A DNA stretch of 21,865 nt. It comes from an uncultured bacterium. GTDB lineage: Bacteria > Patescibacteriota > Minisyncoccia > Phycocordibacterales > UBA9973. Below, in pieces: positions 1 to 7,243 of this stretch. Position 1 is the stretch's first letter, and every line of letters starts with the position of its first letter. The stretch covers positions 1 to 21,865 of the forward strand of contig CALAYS010000194.1 in assembly GCA_937895515.1 (NCBI GenBank), read 5' to 3'. The position numbers and the translations under genes are program-made. The notes under the pieces were generated by a model, which was not told the DNA's origin, searched no databases, and saw nothing but the letters and a program-made list of their open reading frames with translations.

Positions 1-36
1 TACGCCCGCCCGAATTTCTCCAAAACAAAAAGAGGA

Positions 37-79
37 GCAAATGGAAAATTCCTCCCCAAACCCCTCCTTTTCCATTTGC
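37..79. repeat. 12-bp inverted repeat
   Basis: GCAAATGGAAAA (37-48) is the exact reverse complement of TTTTCCATTTGC (68-79), with a 19-nt C-rich loop. No convincing gene covers 1-339; the short open frames here have no coding character. The stretch is a cluster of hairpins. Confidence 0.6.
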
Positions 80-100
80 AACACCCAAATTTAAAAAAAG

Positions 101-217
101 AAAATCAGCCGAAGTTTTGCGGAGACCTGTCCCTAAAAAATTGCCTCCGCAAAACTTTGTCCGCTTTGTTTCAGATTTCTTCTTCTGGATTTTCTTCGAA
201 AAAAGTTCGAATTTTGT
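101..217. repeat. Structured repeat, copy 1 (hairpin plus 24-nt direct repeat)
   Basis: A short lead AAAATCAG (101-108) is followed by a 13-bp hairpin, arms 112-124 and 145-157, with a 20-nt loop. At 194-217 there is a 24-nt tract that recurs, with 21 of 24 identical, at 1913-1936. The same lead, hairpin and loop size recur at 1743-1799 with different but still complementary arm bases. This suggests a repeated element conserved by fold. Function unknown. Confidence 0.55.
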
Positions 218-339
218 CCAGAACATACCGCAAAATCCGGGATTCCGTTCCCGAAACAGTTTATGTAGTGGGATTGTAGTACTTTTTAAAATTATAGATT
301 GAAGTCTCTCAATCTAAATAGAGTCTTATTCTTCAAAAT

Positions 340-882
340 TTAAAGTTCTGACCATTTAAATTCAGATAAAATTATTTCGTCACCTCTCCAGTTTTCTCCA
401 AAAATCTTTATTAAAATGTCGTCGGGATTTGTAATAAGGTTGTAGTCTTCATCTAGTATGAGAATTGGTTTTTTAATATAAAAATCTTTAATCTTTTTTA
501 AATAGTCTTTGATAATTTCTTTAAATGCATCTAAATATTTTTCTTCACGTTCTTTCTTATATTTCTCTGTTGCTTGAAGATCATAGCCCCCTTTTGGGGT
601 ATAATGATGTTTAGTACGTGGCCATGTCAATTTTAAATCATATTTATTATCAACAAGCTCTTCATCCAAAGAAAATCCAAAAAGGGGTTGTGCTTCATTT
701 TTATCAGAAACTATACCCAATCTAATTGCTCGAAATCTAGATGGTTGTATTTTATCCGAAATACCCAAATCCTCCCTGTTGACAGAGTTTGGTCTAAATT
801 CAGATTTGGGGTGATGAGTCCTGATCTCACTTGGAACATCAAATAAGATCGCTGCCCACCCTGAATATATGGGCGCAACCTG
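340..882 (-). CDS. Hypothetical protein, -1 frame continuation of the same gene
   Basis: This open frame has no ATG, GTG or TTG before a TTG at 768, and a TGA closes it just upstream of the A-run, so it is unlikely to start on its own. Read from CAG at 882 it begins QVAPIYSGWAAILFDVPSEI and continues through a 'SDKIQPSRFRAIRL' segment and a Lys/Glu-rich helical C-terminus to the stop at 340. About 180 codons. The 'ILFDVPSE' to 'SDKIxPSRFRAI' stretch looks like a conserved core and lies in the region where both frames are open (711-882), so the minus-one frame is favoured there. It is best treated as the C-terminal part of the gene that starts at 1586. A minimal annotation would report only 340-768. 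Confidence 0.55.
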   Translation of the reverse strand, partial: QVAPIYSGWAAILFDVPSEIRTHHPKSEFRPNSVNREDLGISDKIQPSRFRAIRLGIVSDKNEAQPLFGFSLDEELVDNKYDLKLTWPRTKHHYTPKGGYDLQATEKYKKEREEKYLDAFKEIIKDYLKKIKDFYIKKPILILDEDYNLITNPDDILIKIFGENWRGDEIILSEFKWSEL

Positions 883-1586
883 TTTTTTTCAAAAATATAT
901 TTTTTAAGAGTTTGCGGAGGTGTAGAACTAATAAGACCAACACCTACAAAAGTATCTATCGCTTGGGCTAGTTTAGTATCACTCGGTGCTGCCCCATCAG
1001 AAATTTTTCTTTTAGAACCAATTTTCCCTTCTTCCCATTCCCCGTTTTCAAGATAATAATTGATTACAGGAGGTATAACTTTTTCTAAAAAATATCTAAG
1101 CCTTGGTCCTGCACTGTCTTTCAGCTCCCTTATTGTTCTGTATGCCCTTTTTGCATTATATTCTTTTTCTTCTTCACTTCCATTAGGGCCGATTTCAACT
1201 GGGGCAGGGAGAGAATCAAAATTCTCTTTAACATATTGAGTGCCATATTTTTTTATTAAACCGTCGATAGTATCAAAAAAGTATTTTCTCCATGATTTAG
1301 CAGCATTATGTTGCATATGTTCAGAATAAAAACCTGACTTTTCCCCGAGAATATCCAGTTTTTTTTCAGGAGATAAAATGCCGTACTGCAAAATTGTACC
1401 AACCGATTCAAAATTAAAACCACCATGCTGTGCTATTTTTTCGTTTTCAATATCGCTCATTAATTTTTGGTATAATTCAAGATTTCTTTTACTTTCAGGC
1501 GATGATGAACTTTTCTCTGTACTACCATCTAAATTAGAACTATTAATTCCGGGTTCTGAAACTGGATACAATTTTGGCTTTTCCAT
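711..1586 (-). CDS. Hypothetical protein, zero-frame part of a frameshifted gene
   Basis: The start is taken as the ATG at 1586, giving 291 aa; a TTG 15 nt upstream is possible but lies inside the TATAAT box at 1598-1593. The N-terminal 30 residues are Ser-rich and look disordered. Next comes a motif (HGGFNFESVGTILQYGIL) loosely like the His-Gly plus 'ILxxGI' pattern of some ADP-ribosyltransferase-fold proteins, but I do not recognise the family. The frame is convincing up to about 885. After that its residues (Arg- and Gln-rich, 58 codons to the stop at 711) look non-native, while the -1 frame over the same DNA encodes a natural-looking protein. The full product is therefore probably about 415 aa, joining at the heptamer 888-882. 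It is either programmed frameshifting, a one-base loss in an A-run, or a sequencing error. Confidence 0.6.
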   Translation of the reverse strand: MEKPKLYPVSEPGINSSNLDGSTEKSSSSPESKRNLELYQKLMSDIENEKIAQHGGFNFESVGTILQYGILSPEKKLDILGEKSGFYSEHMQHNAAKSWRKYFFDTIDGLIKKYGTQYVKENFDSLPAPVEIGPNGSEEEKEYNAKRAYRTIRELKDSAGPRLRYFLEKVIPPVINYYLENGEWEEGKIGSKRKISDGAAPSDTKLAQAIDTFVGVGLISSTPPQTLKKYIFEKNRLRPYIQGGQRSYLMFQVRSGLITPNLNLDQTLSTGRIWVFRIKYNHLDFEQLDWV

Positions 1587-1592
1587 AAAGCT

Positions 1593-1598
1593 ATTATA
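1593..1598 (-). promoter_or_regulatory. -10 box for the frameshifted gene
   Basis: Perfect TATAAT on the minus strand, ending 6 nt before the ATG at 1586. The transcript would start at or next to the AUG, so it would be leaderless. No clear -35. Confidence 0.5.
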
Positions 1599-1742
1599 CA
1601 ACGAAACACAAAATACTAAAAATTATTTTCTCCTCAGTATTCTCTGACGATCCTTCCTCGCAAAAAATCCAAAAAGAAATCCGCCCCGCATTCCTCACGC
1701 ACTCTCCTGCTGGACGAAAACCCCAATCCCGCCGAATTTCAA

Positions 1743-1936
1743 AAAATCAGTCTCGGTTTTGCGAATCCTTCTCCTGCAAAAATGCTTCGCAAAACCGAGT
1801 CCATTGTGGGTCTGAGTGTTTCCCCGCACTTTCCCTTTGGGAAAGCTCTGTGCTTCGCACATAGGTGCTTCAGCGCACGGGGAACGCTAGTATTCGGTAT
1901 CATCAGGATTGCTTTCGAAATAGGTTCGAATTTTGT
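1743..1936. repeat. Structured repeat, copy 2
   Basis: Lead AAAATCAG (1743-1750), then a 14-bp hairpin with arms 1752-1765 and 1786-1799 and a 20-nt loop, ending with the 24-nt tract at 1913-1936. It matches copy 1 (101-217) in order and loop length. The arm bases differ but remain paired. The two copies bracket the frameshifted gene as direct repeats about 1.7 kb apart. Confidence 0.5.
1822..1882. repeat. Cloverleaf-like cluster of three hairpins
   Basis: CCCCG (1822-1826) pairs with CGGGG (1878-1882). Between them are a 7-bp hairpin (1829-1835/1839-1845), a 5-bp hairpin (1849-1853/1857-1861) and a 4-bp hairpin (1865-1868/1875-1878). The region 1602-1958 holds no gene. Confidence 0.5.
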
Positions 1937-1958
1937 ATAATAGAGACCGCTAAAACTC

Positions 1959-1986
1959 TTGACTTTATTTAAAAGTTTTGTATACT
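1959..1986 (+). promoter_or_regulatory. Sigma-70-type promoter
   Basis: TTGACT (1959-1964), 16-bp spacer, TATACT (1981-1986). It is the best full promoter in the window and no protein gene follows on this strand, so the product is probably an RNA. Confidence 0.6.
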
Positions 1987-1992
1987 TAACAA

Positions 1993-2232
1993 AATTAAGT
2001 GGTTTAGTTTAATAACCTTGTCCCGTTTGGGGAATATTGTACGCAATGTATTTCATCAAGCGGGCAAGGTTTAAAGATCTTTCATAAGGTTTAGGCAATT
2101 TATAACGGGGTAGTCGTGAGATAATCCCGTTATTACCTTAAAATTAACATTTGTTCAGAAACTTTTTAAAGATTCTGATATATAAATTATTGACTCCAAT
2201 ATTTTTTTTAAAAAATTCTGGAGTTTTATTTT
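1993..2232 (+). ncRNA. Candidate structured non-coding RNA
   Basis: An untranslated stretch between a strong promoter (1959-1986) and a hairpin plus U-rich tract (2193-2232). It contains a long stem: 2014-2020 pairs with 2065-2071, and 2022-2029 pairs with 2057-2064. That makes 15 bp with one bulged U, and the loop holds a small ATTG-TACG-CAAT hairpin. A second, 8-bp hairpin has arms 2102-2109 and 2126-2133. There is no long open frame. Size and a weak end-to-end pairing recall 6S RNA, but the two-hairpin layout does not match it, and no SRP or RNase P consensus is visible. Family unknown. Confidence 0.45.
2193..2232 (+). terminator. Intrinsic terminator (plus strand), overlaps the kinase stop
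   Basis: ACTCCA (2193-2198) pairs with TGGAGT (2219-2224) around an A/T-rich interior that can extend the stem, followed by TTTATTTT. The U-rich side is on the plus strand, which fits the RNA at 1993. It overlaps the kinase stop codon (2226-2228). Confidence 0.5.
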
Positions 2233-4325
2233 GGTAAAGTAAATATTACTTTTGTACCAGTATTAACTCCACCTGATTCAACTTTTATACTACCACCATG
2301 GTCTTCCACAAAAGTCTTAGTAATAAACATACCTAATCCAAGCCCATCTGGAAGATTTAATTTTGCCCGATCACTTCTAAAGAACTGTTCAAAAATATGT
2401 GACTTATCATCCTCGTTTAAACCAATACCATTGTCCGTAACGCTAACTACTGTAAATTCTTTATTATCAATATTCTTCACGGTGGCATTTATTACCACTT
2501 CCCCATAATTTACCGAATAAAGAATTGCATTTTTAATTAAGACTTCAAATATTTTATTAAGTTTATTAAAATCAGCATCAACTAATCTAGCACTATCATT
2601 AATTTCATATTTGATTTTTAAATTATTGTCCGATATTTGATTTTCAAAATTATTAATTATTCTTTTTGTAATATCAATTAAATCGCAAGATGTTTTGTTA
2701 AGAATATTTTTACCATCATAAATATCAAGAGCAATTAAAATATCATCTAGTTGTTCATTTACAAAAATAACCTTTTGGTGCGAATTATTAATTAATTTCT
2801 TTTGGTTTACTTTATTAGTTTCGTTTTTTAATTCTTCCAAGCTCCATTTAATTGTTGACATTGGTGTCCGTAATTGATGCGAAACAACTTTAATAAAATT
2901 ATTTTTAGATTCTAAAGCTTTTTGTAAATTGGTATAAAGTCTTGCATTAAGAATAGCAATACCGGATTCATTAGCAAAAACATCCAACAAATTAAGGTCA
3001 TCTTGTGAATATGGCATACCGGATAGCTTGTCCCCTAATATCAAAACCGCGACAAATTCATTTTCGTATTCTATTGGGAAAATGGCTTCAATGTCGTTTT
3101 TCCTAAAAAAATCTTTTTCTGTTTCTTCTAATTCTTCTAGAATAAAGTAATTTAAATTTTGTTTTTTTGATTTATCTAAAAAATTAAATAAATCTGAACT
3201 ATTTAATAAATTAGGGTCATTATAACCAATTGATCTTATATCATTTATGTTATTTTTTGAAACCAGTACCAACCCCGCTTTGGAAACTTTTAATTCTGTA
3301 ATTATTGTTTGCAATAATTGGTTTGCTAAATTAGTAAAATCAATACTACTACTAATAGCATGTGTTAAATCACTAAGTATTTTTTGTTCATTATAGCCAT
3401 CTTTGTAAAATATATTATCGGTATATTTAATAATTAATGTTTTTAATGGTTGAAATGTCAAAGCAACAATTACCCCCAAGACAACATTAGCTATCATTAA
3501 ATAATTATTTAAATTGACTCCTAATAATTTATCTGAAACAAAAAACAGTAATCCAAAATAAACCCCAGCAATAATAGTTAAAAGCACTACATAAGAAACC
3601 GCTCGAACAATAACAGGTTTAATATCTAAAAATTGATGTTTTATAATTGCTATACCCACAAGCACCATTAAAAAAACTGGGAATGAGGGCCCCATAAAAA
3701 CAAATTTAGTATCACCTAATAGCACTAAAAGAAAATCAACAATTGCCATACCAGTAAATGTAGTAATTATTCCGATTAAGAAATATATGGTTTTAACTTT
3801 TTCTTGACCAATACTTTTTTTGTAATTTTTAATAAGTACTCCAAAAGCTAAACCAAAATACCCAATGATATGCAAAAAATAAAATATCATACCCAATCCA
3901 GGGTGTGGAACCGGAGTCAAAGACCCCACAGGATAACTAACGGACATAAAAACTAATGGTGTAAATGAAATTACAACCATTGATAGTGTATAAACTATAG
4001 TAAAAATAAAATATTTTTTAGATAATGTAATTTTGTTTTTAGGAAAAGTATGTGCCAATAAAAATAAAAGTGGTGCAATAAAAGAACCCAAAAACATATC
4101 CATGCGAATCCAAAACAAATTACTTTCCAAAGTCTTAATTATTGGATGAAGAGCAAATACAGTTGATACAATATAAGCATCTAAAACCAAAGCCAAAAGG
4201 AAAAACAATACATTGGTATGACTTTTAGGGTTTTTAAAATAAACAGTTAATCCAAATACAAATATAACAACAAAAGATACAGAATTTAAAATAATCTCAA
4301 AATTAGATGGTTCGGTAAAAGGCAT
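2226..4325 (-). CDS. Membrane-bound sensor histidine kinase
   Basis: About 699 aa from the ATG at 4325; a TTG 15 nt upstream overlaps the promoter. The N-terminal 300 residues hold about eight hydrophobic segments, like the 7TM sensor module of HisKA_7TM-type kinases. A GAF-like segment follows (about 310-465, ending 'LLDVFANESGIAILNARLYTNLQ'). Then come a HisKA dimerisation domain with the phosphoacceptor in SHQLRTPMS (His near 483) and an HATPase_c domain with DNGIGL and a glycine-rich GLGLG box. It should autophosphorylate in response to a membrane or intracellular signal. No response regulator is adjacent on this strand; the receiver at 7244 is a candidate partner. It lies downstream of the ZIP transporter in the same direction, 41 bp away, with its own TATTAT box, so co-expression with the transporter is possible but not required. 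Confidence 0.9.
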   Translation of the reverse strand: MPFTEPSNFEIILNSVSFVVIFVFGLTVYFKNPKSHTNVLFFLLALVLDAYIVSTVFALHPIIKTLESNLFWIRMDMFLGSFIAPLLFLLAHTFPKNKITLSKKYFIFTIVYTLSMVVISFTPLVFMSVSYPVGSLTPVPHPGLGMIFYFLHIIGYFGLAFGVLIKNYKKSIGQEKVKTIYFLIGIITTFTGMAIVDFLLVLLGDTKFVFMGPSFPVFLMVLVGIAIIKHQFLDIKPVIVRAVSYVVLLTIIAGVYFGLLFFVSDKLLGVNLNNYLMIANVVLGVIVALTFQPLKTLIIKYTDNIFYKDGYNEQKILSDLTHAISSSIDFTNLANQLLQTIITELKVSKAGLVLVSKNNINDIRSIGYNDPNLLNSSDLFNFLDKSKKQNLNYFILEELEETEKDFFRKNDIEAIFPIEYENEFVAVLILGDKLSGMPYSQDDLNLLDVFANESGIAILNARLYTNLQKALESKNNFIKVVSHQLRTPMSTIKWSLEELKNETNKVNQKKLINNSHQKVIFVNEQLDDILIALDIYDGKNILNKTSCDLIDITKRIINNFENQISDNNLKIKYEINDSARLVDADFNKLNKIFEVLIKNAILYSVNYGEVVINATVKNIDNKEFTVVSVTDNGIGLNEDDKSHIFEQFFRSDRAKLNLPDGLGLGMFITKTFVEDHGGSIKVESGGVNTGTKVIFTLPK

Positions 4326-4331
4326 ATTTAT

Positions 4332-4345
4332 ATAATACAATTATA
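4332..4345 (-). promoter_or_regulatory. -10 boxes for the membrane kinase
   Basis: On the minus strand TATTAT (4337-4332) ends 6 nt before the ATG at 4325, and a TATAAT (4345-4340) sits 14 nt before it. No Shine-Dalgarno is visible. Confidence 0.4.
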
Positions 4346-4366
4346 CAAACGAATAAACAATATTTA

Positions 4367-5071
4367 TTAATGTGTATGTGGAATTAAAAAAAGTGAAACT
4401 AAAAGTATTGCAAAACCAAAAATAAAACCAACAAGTGATGCTTTACCCCATTTTGTTTCCTTGATATCAATAAGTATTTTAGACAAAATTATCCCCGCAG
4501 ACAAAGCCATAAGAACGCTCTCTAAAGAAATACTGTCATTGATAAATAGAGCAAAAAATACCGACAAAGAAATAACAAATGAAATTAAAATTGCTTTTTT
4601 AGGTTTTACTCCTTCGGAAATTAACAAAACCTGCTGCCCTGATTGTTGAATTATTTGATGCCCTAGTACACCACATAATGAGGCAAAACCAATTGTATTG
4701 TTAATAGCAAATCCTGAAACAATAGCAATTCCATCTATAATATTATGAAAAAAATCAGAAGCTAAAATTTTAAAAGCCGAAATTTTTGAGTGAATATGAT
4801 GCTCGCCTTCTTCATGATGATGATGAAATTCTTTAAAATAATAACTTATCAAAATACTAATTAATAAACCTAAAAATATTCCAGAAAATCCAAGACCAAT
4901 CCCCCCATGTTCAAATGATTCTTTTAATAAAACAAAAATAAGCGCAGTATAAATACCTAAACCAAAACCTTTGACAACTGATTTTTCAAAAAATATTTTC
5001 TTTTTAGGTAAAACAAAGGTAAATAAAACAGGAATTACCCCCACAAGGAAAAGCGCTAAGAATATCTTCAT
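4367..5071 (-). CDS. ZIP-family divalent metal transporter
   Basis: 234 aa, mostly hydrophobic, with about eight predicted membrane helices. A His-rich cytoplasmic-type loop lies at about residues 83-94 (HHHHEEGEHHIH). The helix-4 signature is intact (DFFHNIIDG: His109, Asn110, Asp113). In helix 5 the usual HEIPHELGD-like motif reads GHQIIQQSGQQ: His138 is kept but the metal-site Glu is Gln. ZIP proteins move Zn, Fe or Mn toward the cytosol. The Glu-to-Gln change may alter metal choice or the binuclear site. It begins 15 bp after the ATP-grasp gene and has its own TATAAT (5083-5078) 6 nt before the ATG. Confidence 0.85.
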   Translation of the reverse strand: MKIFLALFLVGVIPVLFTFVLPKKKIFFEKSVVKGFGLGIYTALIFVLLKESFEHGGIGLGFSGIFLGLLISILISYYFKEFHHHHEEGEHHIHSKISAFKILASDFFHNIIDGIAIVSGFAINNTIGFASLCGVLGHQIIQQSGQQVLLISEGVKPKKAILISFVISLSVFFALFINDSISLESVLMALSAGIILSKILIDIKETKWGKASLVGFIFGFAILLVSLFLIPHTH

Positions 5072-5077
5072 ATATTT

Positions 5078-5083
5078 ATTATA
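5078..5083 (-). promoter_or_regulatory. -10 box for the ZIP transporter
   Basis: TATAAT on the minus strand, 6 nt before the ATG at 5071, in the 15-bp gap after the ATP-grasp stop. Confidence 0.45.
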
Positions 5084-5086
5084 CCT

Positions 5087-6286
5087 TTATTCCCACAAAT
5101 CCCAAACATAGCTAGCGATGTTAATAGGCTCGCCATATAGTGGCCAATAATGTAAATCAATAAAAGGTAAACTATTGGCTTCAATAATCCCCCATTTTTG
5201 ATTGTTAGGATCATCTTGGGGATTTTCAATTATTACATCTAGTCCAACAACTGGTACATCTACAACGCTTCCAGCATGCTCTAAAATATTCTTTAAAGTA
5301 GGATGAATTTTTGGTAAAAATTCTTCAGTCTCTCCCCCAAAGAAACGCCCAGTTCTATGTATTAATTGAAGCTTTTTATTATTTTCCAAAACACTATCTA
5401 GTTTATAACCTTGGCGTTCAATAAATTCTAAAAGCTCAACATTAACAACGACTTCGTCAACCTTGGGATGCCGGTTTTGATTTTTTATATTAATTAATTC
5501 TTGAATAGTATTTGATCCATCACCAACAACACTTGGAGCCTTGGCAACAAAGAATCCAACAAGTTTTTTATTAACAATAGTGGCCCGACATACAGATCCT
5601 GTTAAATATTCTTCAATAACTACAAATTTACATAACTGCTCCGCGCATTTAAAAGCTTTGATTAATTCATCTTGATTATTAATATAAACAGTAGTGTGGC
5701 GCCCACGGGACCCAACACGAGGTTTAACTATAACTGGTCCAGTAAAAGTCTTAAAAACATCAATAGCTTCATTTAGTTTACTAACTGATACACTGCGCGG
5801 TACAGGGATATTATTTTTAGTTAATAAATTTTTAAGTAAAAATTTGTCATCAATAAAATTATAATTATCCTGTGGTAAATATGGTGGAATAGGTAATGAT
5901 TCAAAATAAAACCATTTTAATTTACCATTTTTATTTTTTATCTTTGCACGGTATTGTTCAATAGGTTTACCATAAATTATTAATTGTTGCATTGGTATAC
6001 CTCTGCGGTTGGCTTCTTCCCAGATTACCCGTGAGCGAGTTGTTTTTGCATCATTGATATTTTTACCAAACCATAAAACTCCGATTTTTGTTGAAAAAAA
6101 TACATAAAAAAGATTAAAGTATTTTAAAGCTTTGTTTAATAAACTACTCCCCCCTCCTACAATAGGAGATAAAATTGGGTCCAAATAAACTGAAAGTGAT
6201 TGCCCAATATAAGCAAAAATATGATTAACTGGACTGTCACCACAATACGAACATTTAGATTTATTTTTAACTTTATTGGTATGCAT
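5087..6286 (-). CDS. ATP-grasp ligase, cyanophycin-synthetase-like
   Basis: 399 aa. The N-terminus has a CxxC pair (KCSYCGD, Cys12/Cys15) that could bind metal, then about 130 residues I cannot assign. The ATP-grasp fold covers roughly 145-395: nucleotide-binding VIVKPRVGSRGRHT, the hinge VIEEYLTGSVCRATIV, the loop VVGDGSNTIQELI seen in cyanophycin synthetases and glutathione-synthetase-like GshF proteins, and the metal-ligand end IIEANSLPFIDLH. The family joins a carboxylate to an amine through an acylphosphate. The substrate is not deducible: an amino acid, peptide or peptidoglycan-type ligation is possible. It lacks the Mur-ligase domain of true cyanophycin synthetase. It is upstream of the ZIP transporter in the same direction. 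Confidence 0.8.
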   Translation of the reverse strand: MHTNKVKNKSKCSYCGDSPVNHIFAYIGQSLSVYLDPILSPIVGGGSSLLNKALKYFNLFYVFFSTKIGVLWFGKNINDAKTTRSRVIWEEANRRGIPMQQLIIYGKPIEQYRAKIKNKNGKLKWFYFESLPIPPYLPQDNYNFIDDKFLLKNLLTKNNIPVPRSVSVSKLNEAIDVFKTFTGPVIVKPRVGSRGRHTTVYINNQDELIKAFKCAEQLCKFVVIEEYLTGSVCRATIVNKKLVGFFVAKAPSVVGDGSNTIQELINIKNQNRHPKVDEVVVNVELLEFIERQGYKLDSVLENNKKLQLIHRTGRFFGGETEEFLPKIHPTLKNILEHAGSVVDVPVVGLDVIIENPQDDPNNQKWGIIEANSLPFIDLHYWPLYGEPINIASYVWDLWE

Positions 6287-6294
6287 ACATATAG

Positions 6295-6300
6295 ACTATA
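6295..6300 (-). promoter_or_regulatory. -10 box for the ATP-grasp gene
   Basis: TATAGT on the minus strand, 8 nt before the ATG at 6286. Confidence 0.35.
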
Positions 6301-6310
6301 TAAATAAAAC

Positions 6311-6342
6311 AAAAGCGTCAACTAATTAAAGTTAACGCTTTT
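6311..6342 (-). terminator. Hairpin terminator upstream of the ATP-grasp gene
   Basis: Arms 6311-6323 and 6330-6342 form 12 bp with one C/A mismatch and a 6-nt loop. The minus strand continues GTTTTATTT. It would end a short transcript starting near 6433, or act as an attenuator before the ATP-grasp gene. Confidence 0.45.
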
Positions 6343-6354
6343 ATTTTGAATTCA

Positions 6355-6372
6355 TAAATTCTCGAGAATTTA
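6355..6372. promoter_or_regulatory. 18-bp perfect palindrome
   Basis: Two half-sites of TAAATTCTC meet at a CTCGAG core. It lies in the gap between the divergent ATP-grasp and small-kinase genes, so it could be an operator for a dimeric regulator. No known consensus recognised. Confidence 0.4.
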
Positions 6373-6485
6373 CAAAATTAGTGTCCGCCAAGCATCATAA
6401 TAGTAACATCGTCTAACTCATAATTGTGTCCGACCTATATATTATATTATAAAGTCATATATTTTTGCAAGTAAATCAATAGCTA

Positions 6486-6494
6486 TGGTATAAT
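6486..6494 (+). promoter_or_regulatory. Extended -10 promoter for the small kinase
   Basis: TGG-TATAAT (TG at 6486-6487, hexamer 6489-6494), ending 7 nt before the ATG at 6502. The mRNA is probably leaderless. Confidence 0.55.
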
Positions 6495-6501
6495 TGTGTT
6501 T

Positions 6502-7221
6502 ATGGATAAAAACAAAACTCCAAAGAGCCTTAGCCGTGAAGAAACTCTTTCAATGATTTCCCACGAGCTAAGAACATCACTTACTGCTTCGAAATGGATG
6601 ATAGAAATGTTCCAAGAAGGTGACATGGGTGAATTATCAACTACTCAAAAAGAAATGATTAATAAATTAGCTGTTAGTAATGCCAGAATGATGGATGTTG
6701 CTGGTAATTTAATTACTCTTAGCAAAACATCAAACCATGAAAGTGAATATCATATGGGGTTAATTGATATAGTTGATATTATTGATTCTGTTATTTTTGA
6801 ATTTGGTAGTGAAGCATTTTCTCAACATATTGAACTAGTTTATGTTAAACCTGAAAAAAATTTTCCTAAAATAAATGGCGATGAACCAAAGCTAAGAATT
6901 GCTTTTCAAAACATTATCGATAATGCTATTAAATATAGTAACCCTGGTGACCGTGTTGTAGTCTCACTTAGCCAAGATGGTAAGATGGTTACTGTTACTA
7001 CTAAAGACACTGGTATTGGTATTAATGAGAAGGATTTACCAATGGTTACTAGCCAATTCTACCGAGCAAGCAATGCCACTCAAAAAGCTAAATCTGGGTC
7101 TGGGATTGGATTATATATTTGTTCAAAAATAATCGAGGGTCATAATGGTAAGTTTAATATTGAAAGCTCTATTGGCCATGGAACAACAGTTAATGTATCT
7201 TTACCAATTTCAACTAATTAA
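6502..7221 (+). CDS. Soluble histidine kinase without sensor domain
   Basis: 239 aa from the ATG at 6502, chosen over a GTG two codons upstream because TATAAT ends only 7 nt before the ATG. There is no membrane segment and no recognisable sensor domain. The protein is a bare HisKA domain (SHELRTSLT, phospho-His21; the usual Pro of the H-box is Ser) followed by HATPase_c with QNIIDNAIKYS (N-box), DTGIG (G1) and SGSGIGLYI (G2). Sensing may come from a partner protein. It is 22 bp upstream of a receiver-domain gene on the same strand, so the two probably form a two-component pair. Confidence 0.88.
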   Translation: MDKNKTPKSLSREETLSMISHELRTSLTASKWMIEMFQEGDMGELSTTQKEMINKLAVSNARMMDVAGNLITLSKTSNHESEYHMGLIDIVDIIDSVIFEFGSEAFSQHIELVYVKPEKNFPKINGDEPKLRIAFQNIIDNAIKYSNPGDRVVVSLSQDGKMVTVTTKDTGIGINEKDLPMVTSQFYRASNATQKAKSGSGIGLYICSKIIEGHNGKFNIESSIGHGTTVNVSLPISTN

Positions 7222-7243
7222 TTATCTATGTTAATATAACCAT

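Larger units (their letters stand above)
6311..6433 (-). ncRNA. Candidate short leader or small RNA
   Basis: On the minus strand TTGCAA (6470-6465), an 18-bp spacer and TATAAT (6446-6441) form a promoter, with a start near 6433. The hairpin terminator at 6342-6311 would end a transcript of about 120 nt. Inside it the heptamer CGGACAC occurs twice (6432-6426 and 6387-6381). It could be an independent small RNA or an attenuated leader of the ATP-grasp gene. Confidence 0.35.

Noticed and set aside
76..302. Two overlapping short open frames on the plus strand
   Set aside because: They run through inverted repeats, have no promoter or ribosome site, and show no coding bias.
340..768. Independent gene starting at the TTG at 768
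   Set aside because: No promoter or Shine-Dalgarno, and the same frame upstream to 882 encodes natural-looking protein, so it is the tail of the frameshifted gene.
1993..2232. 6S RNA
   Set aside because: Size is close, but there are two separate hairpins rather than one long rod with a central bubble, and the ends pair poorly.
6378..6434. 18-codon minus-strand stretch ending ELDDVTIMMLGGH
   Set aside because: It has no start codon and a stop directly before it; too short to call a gene remnant.
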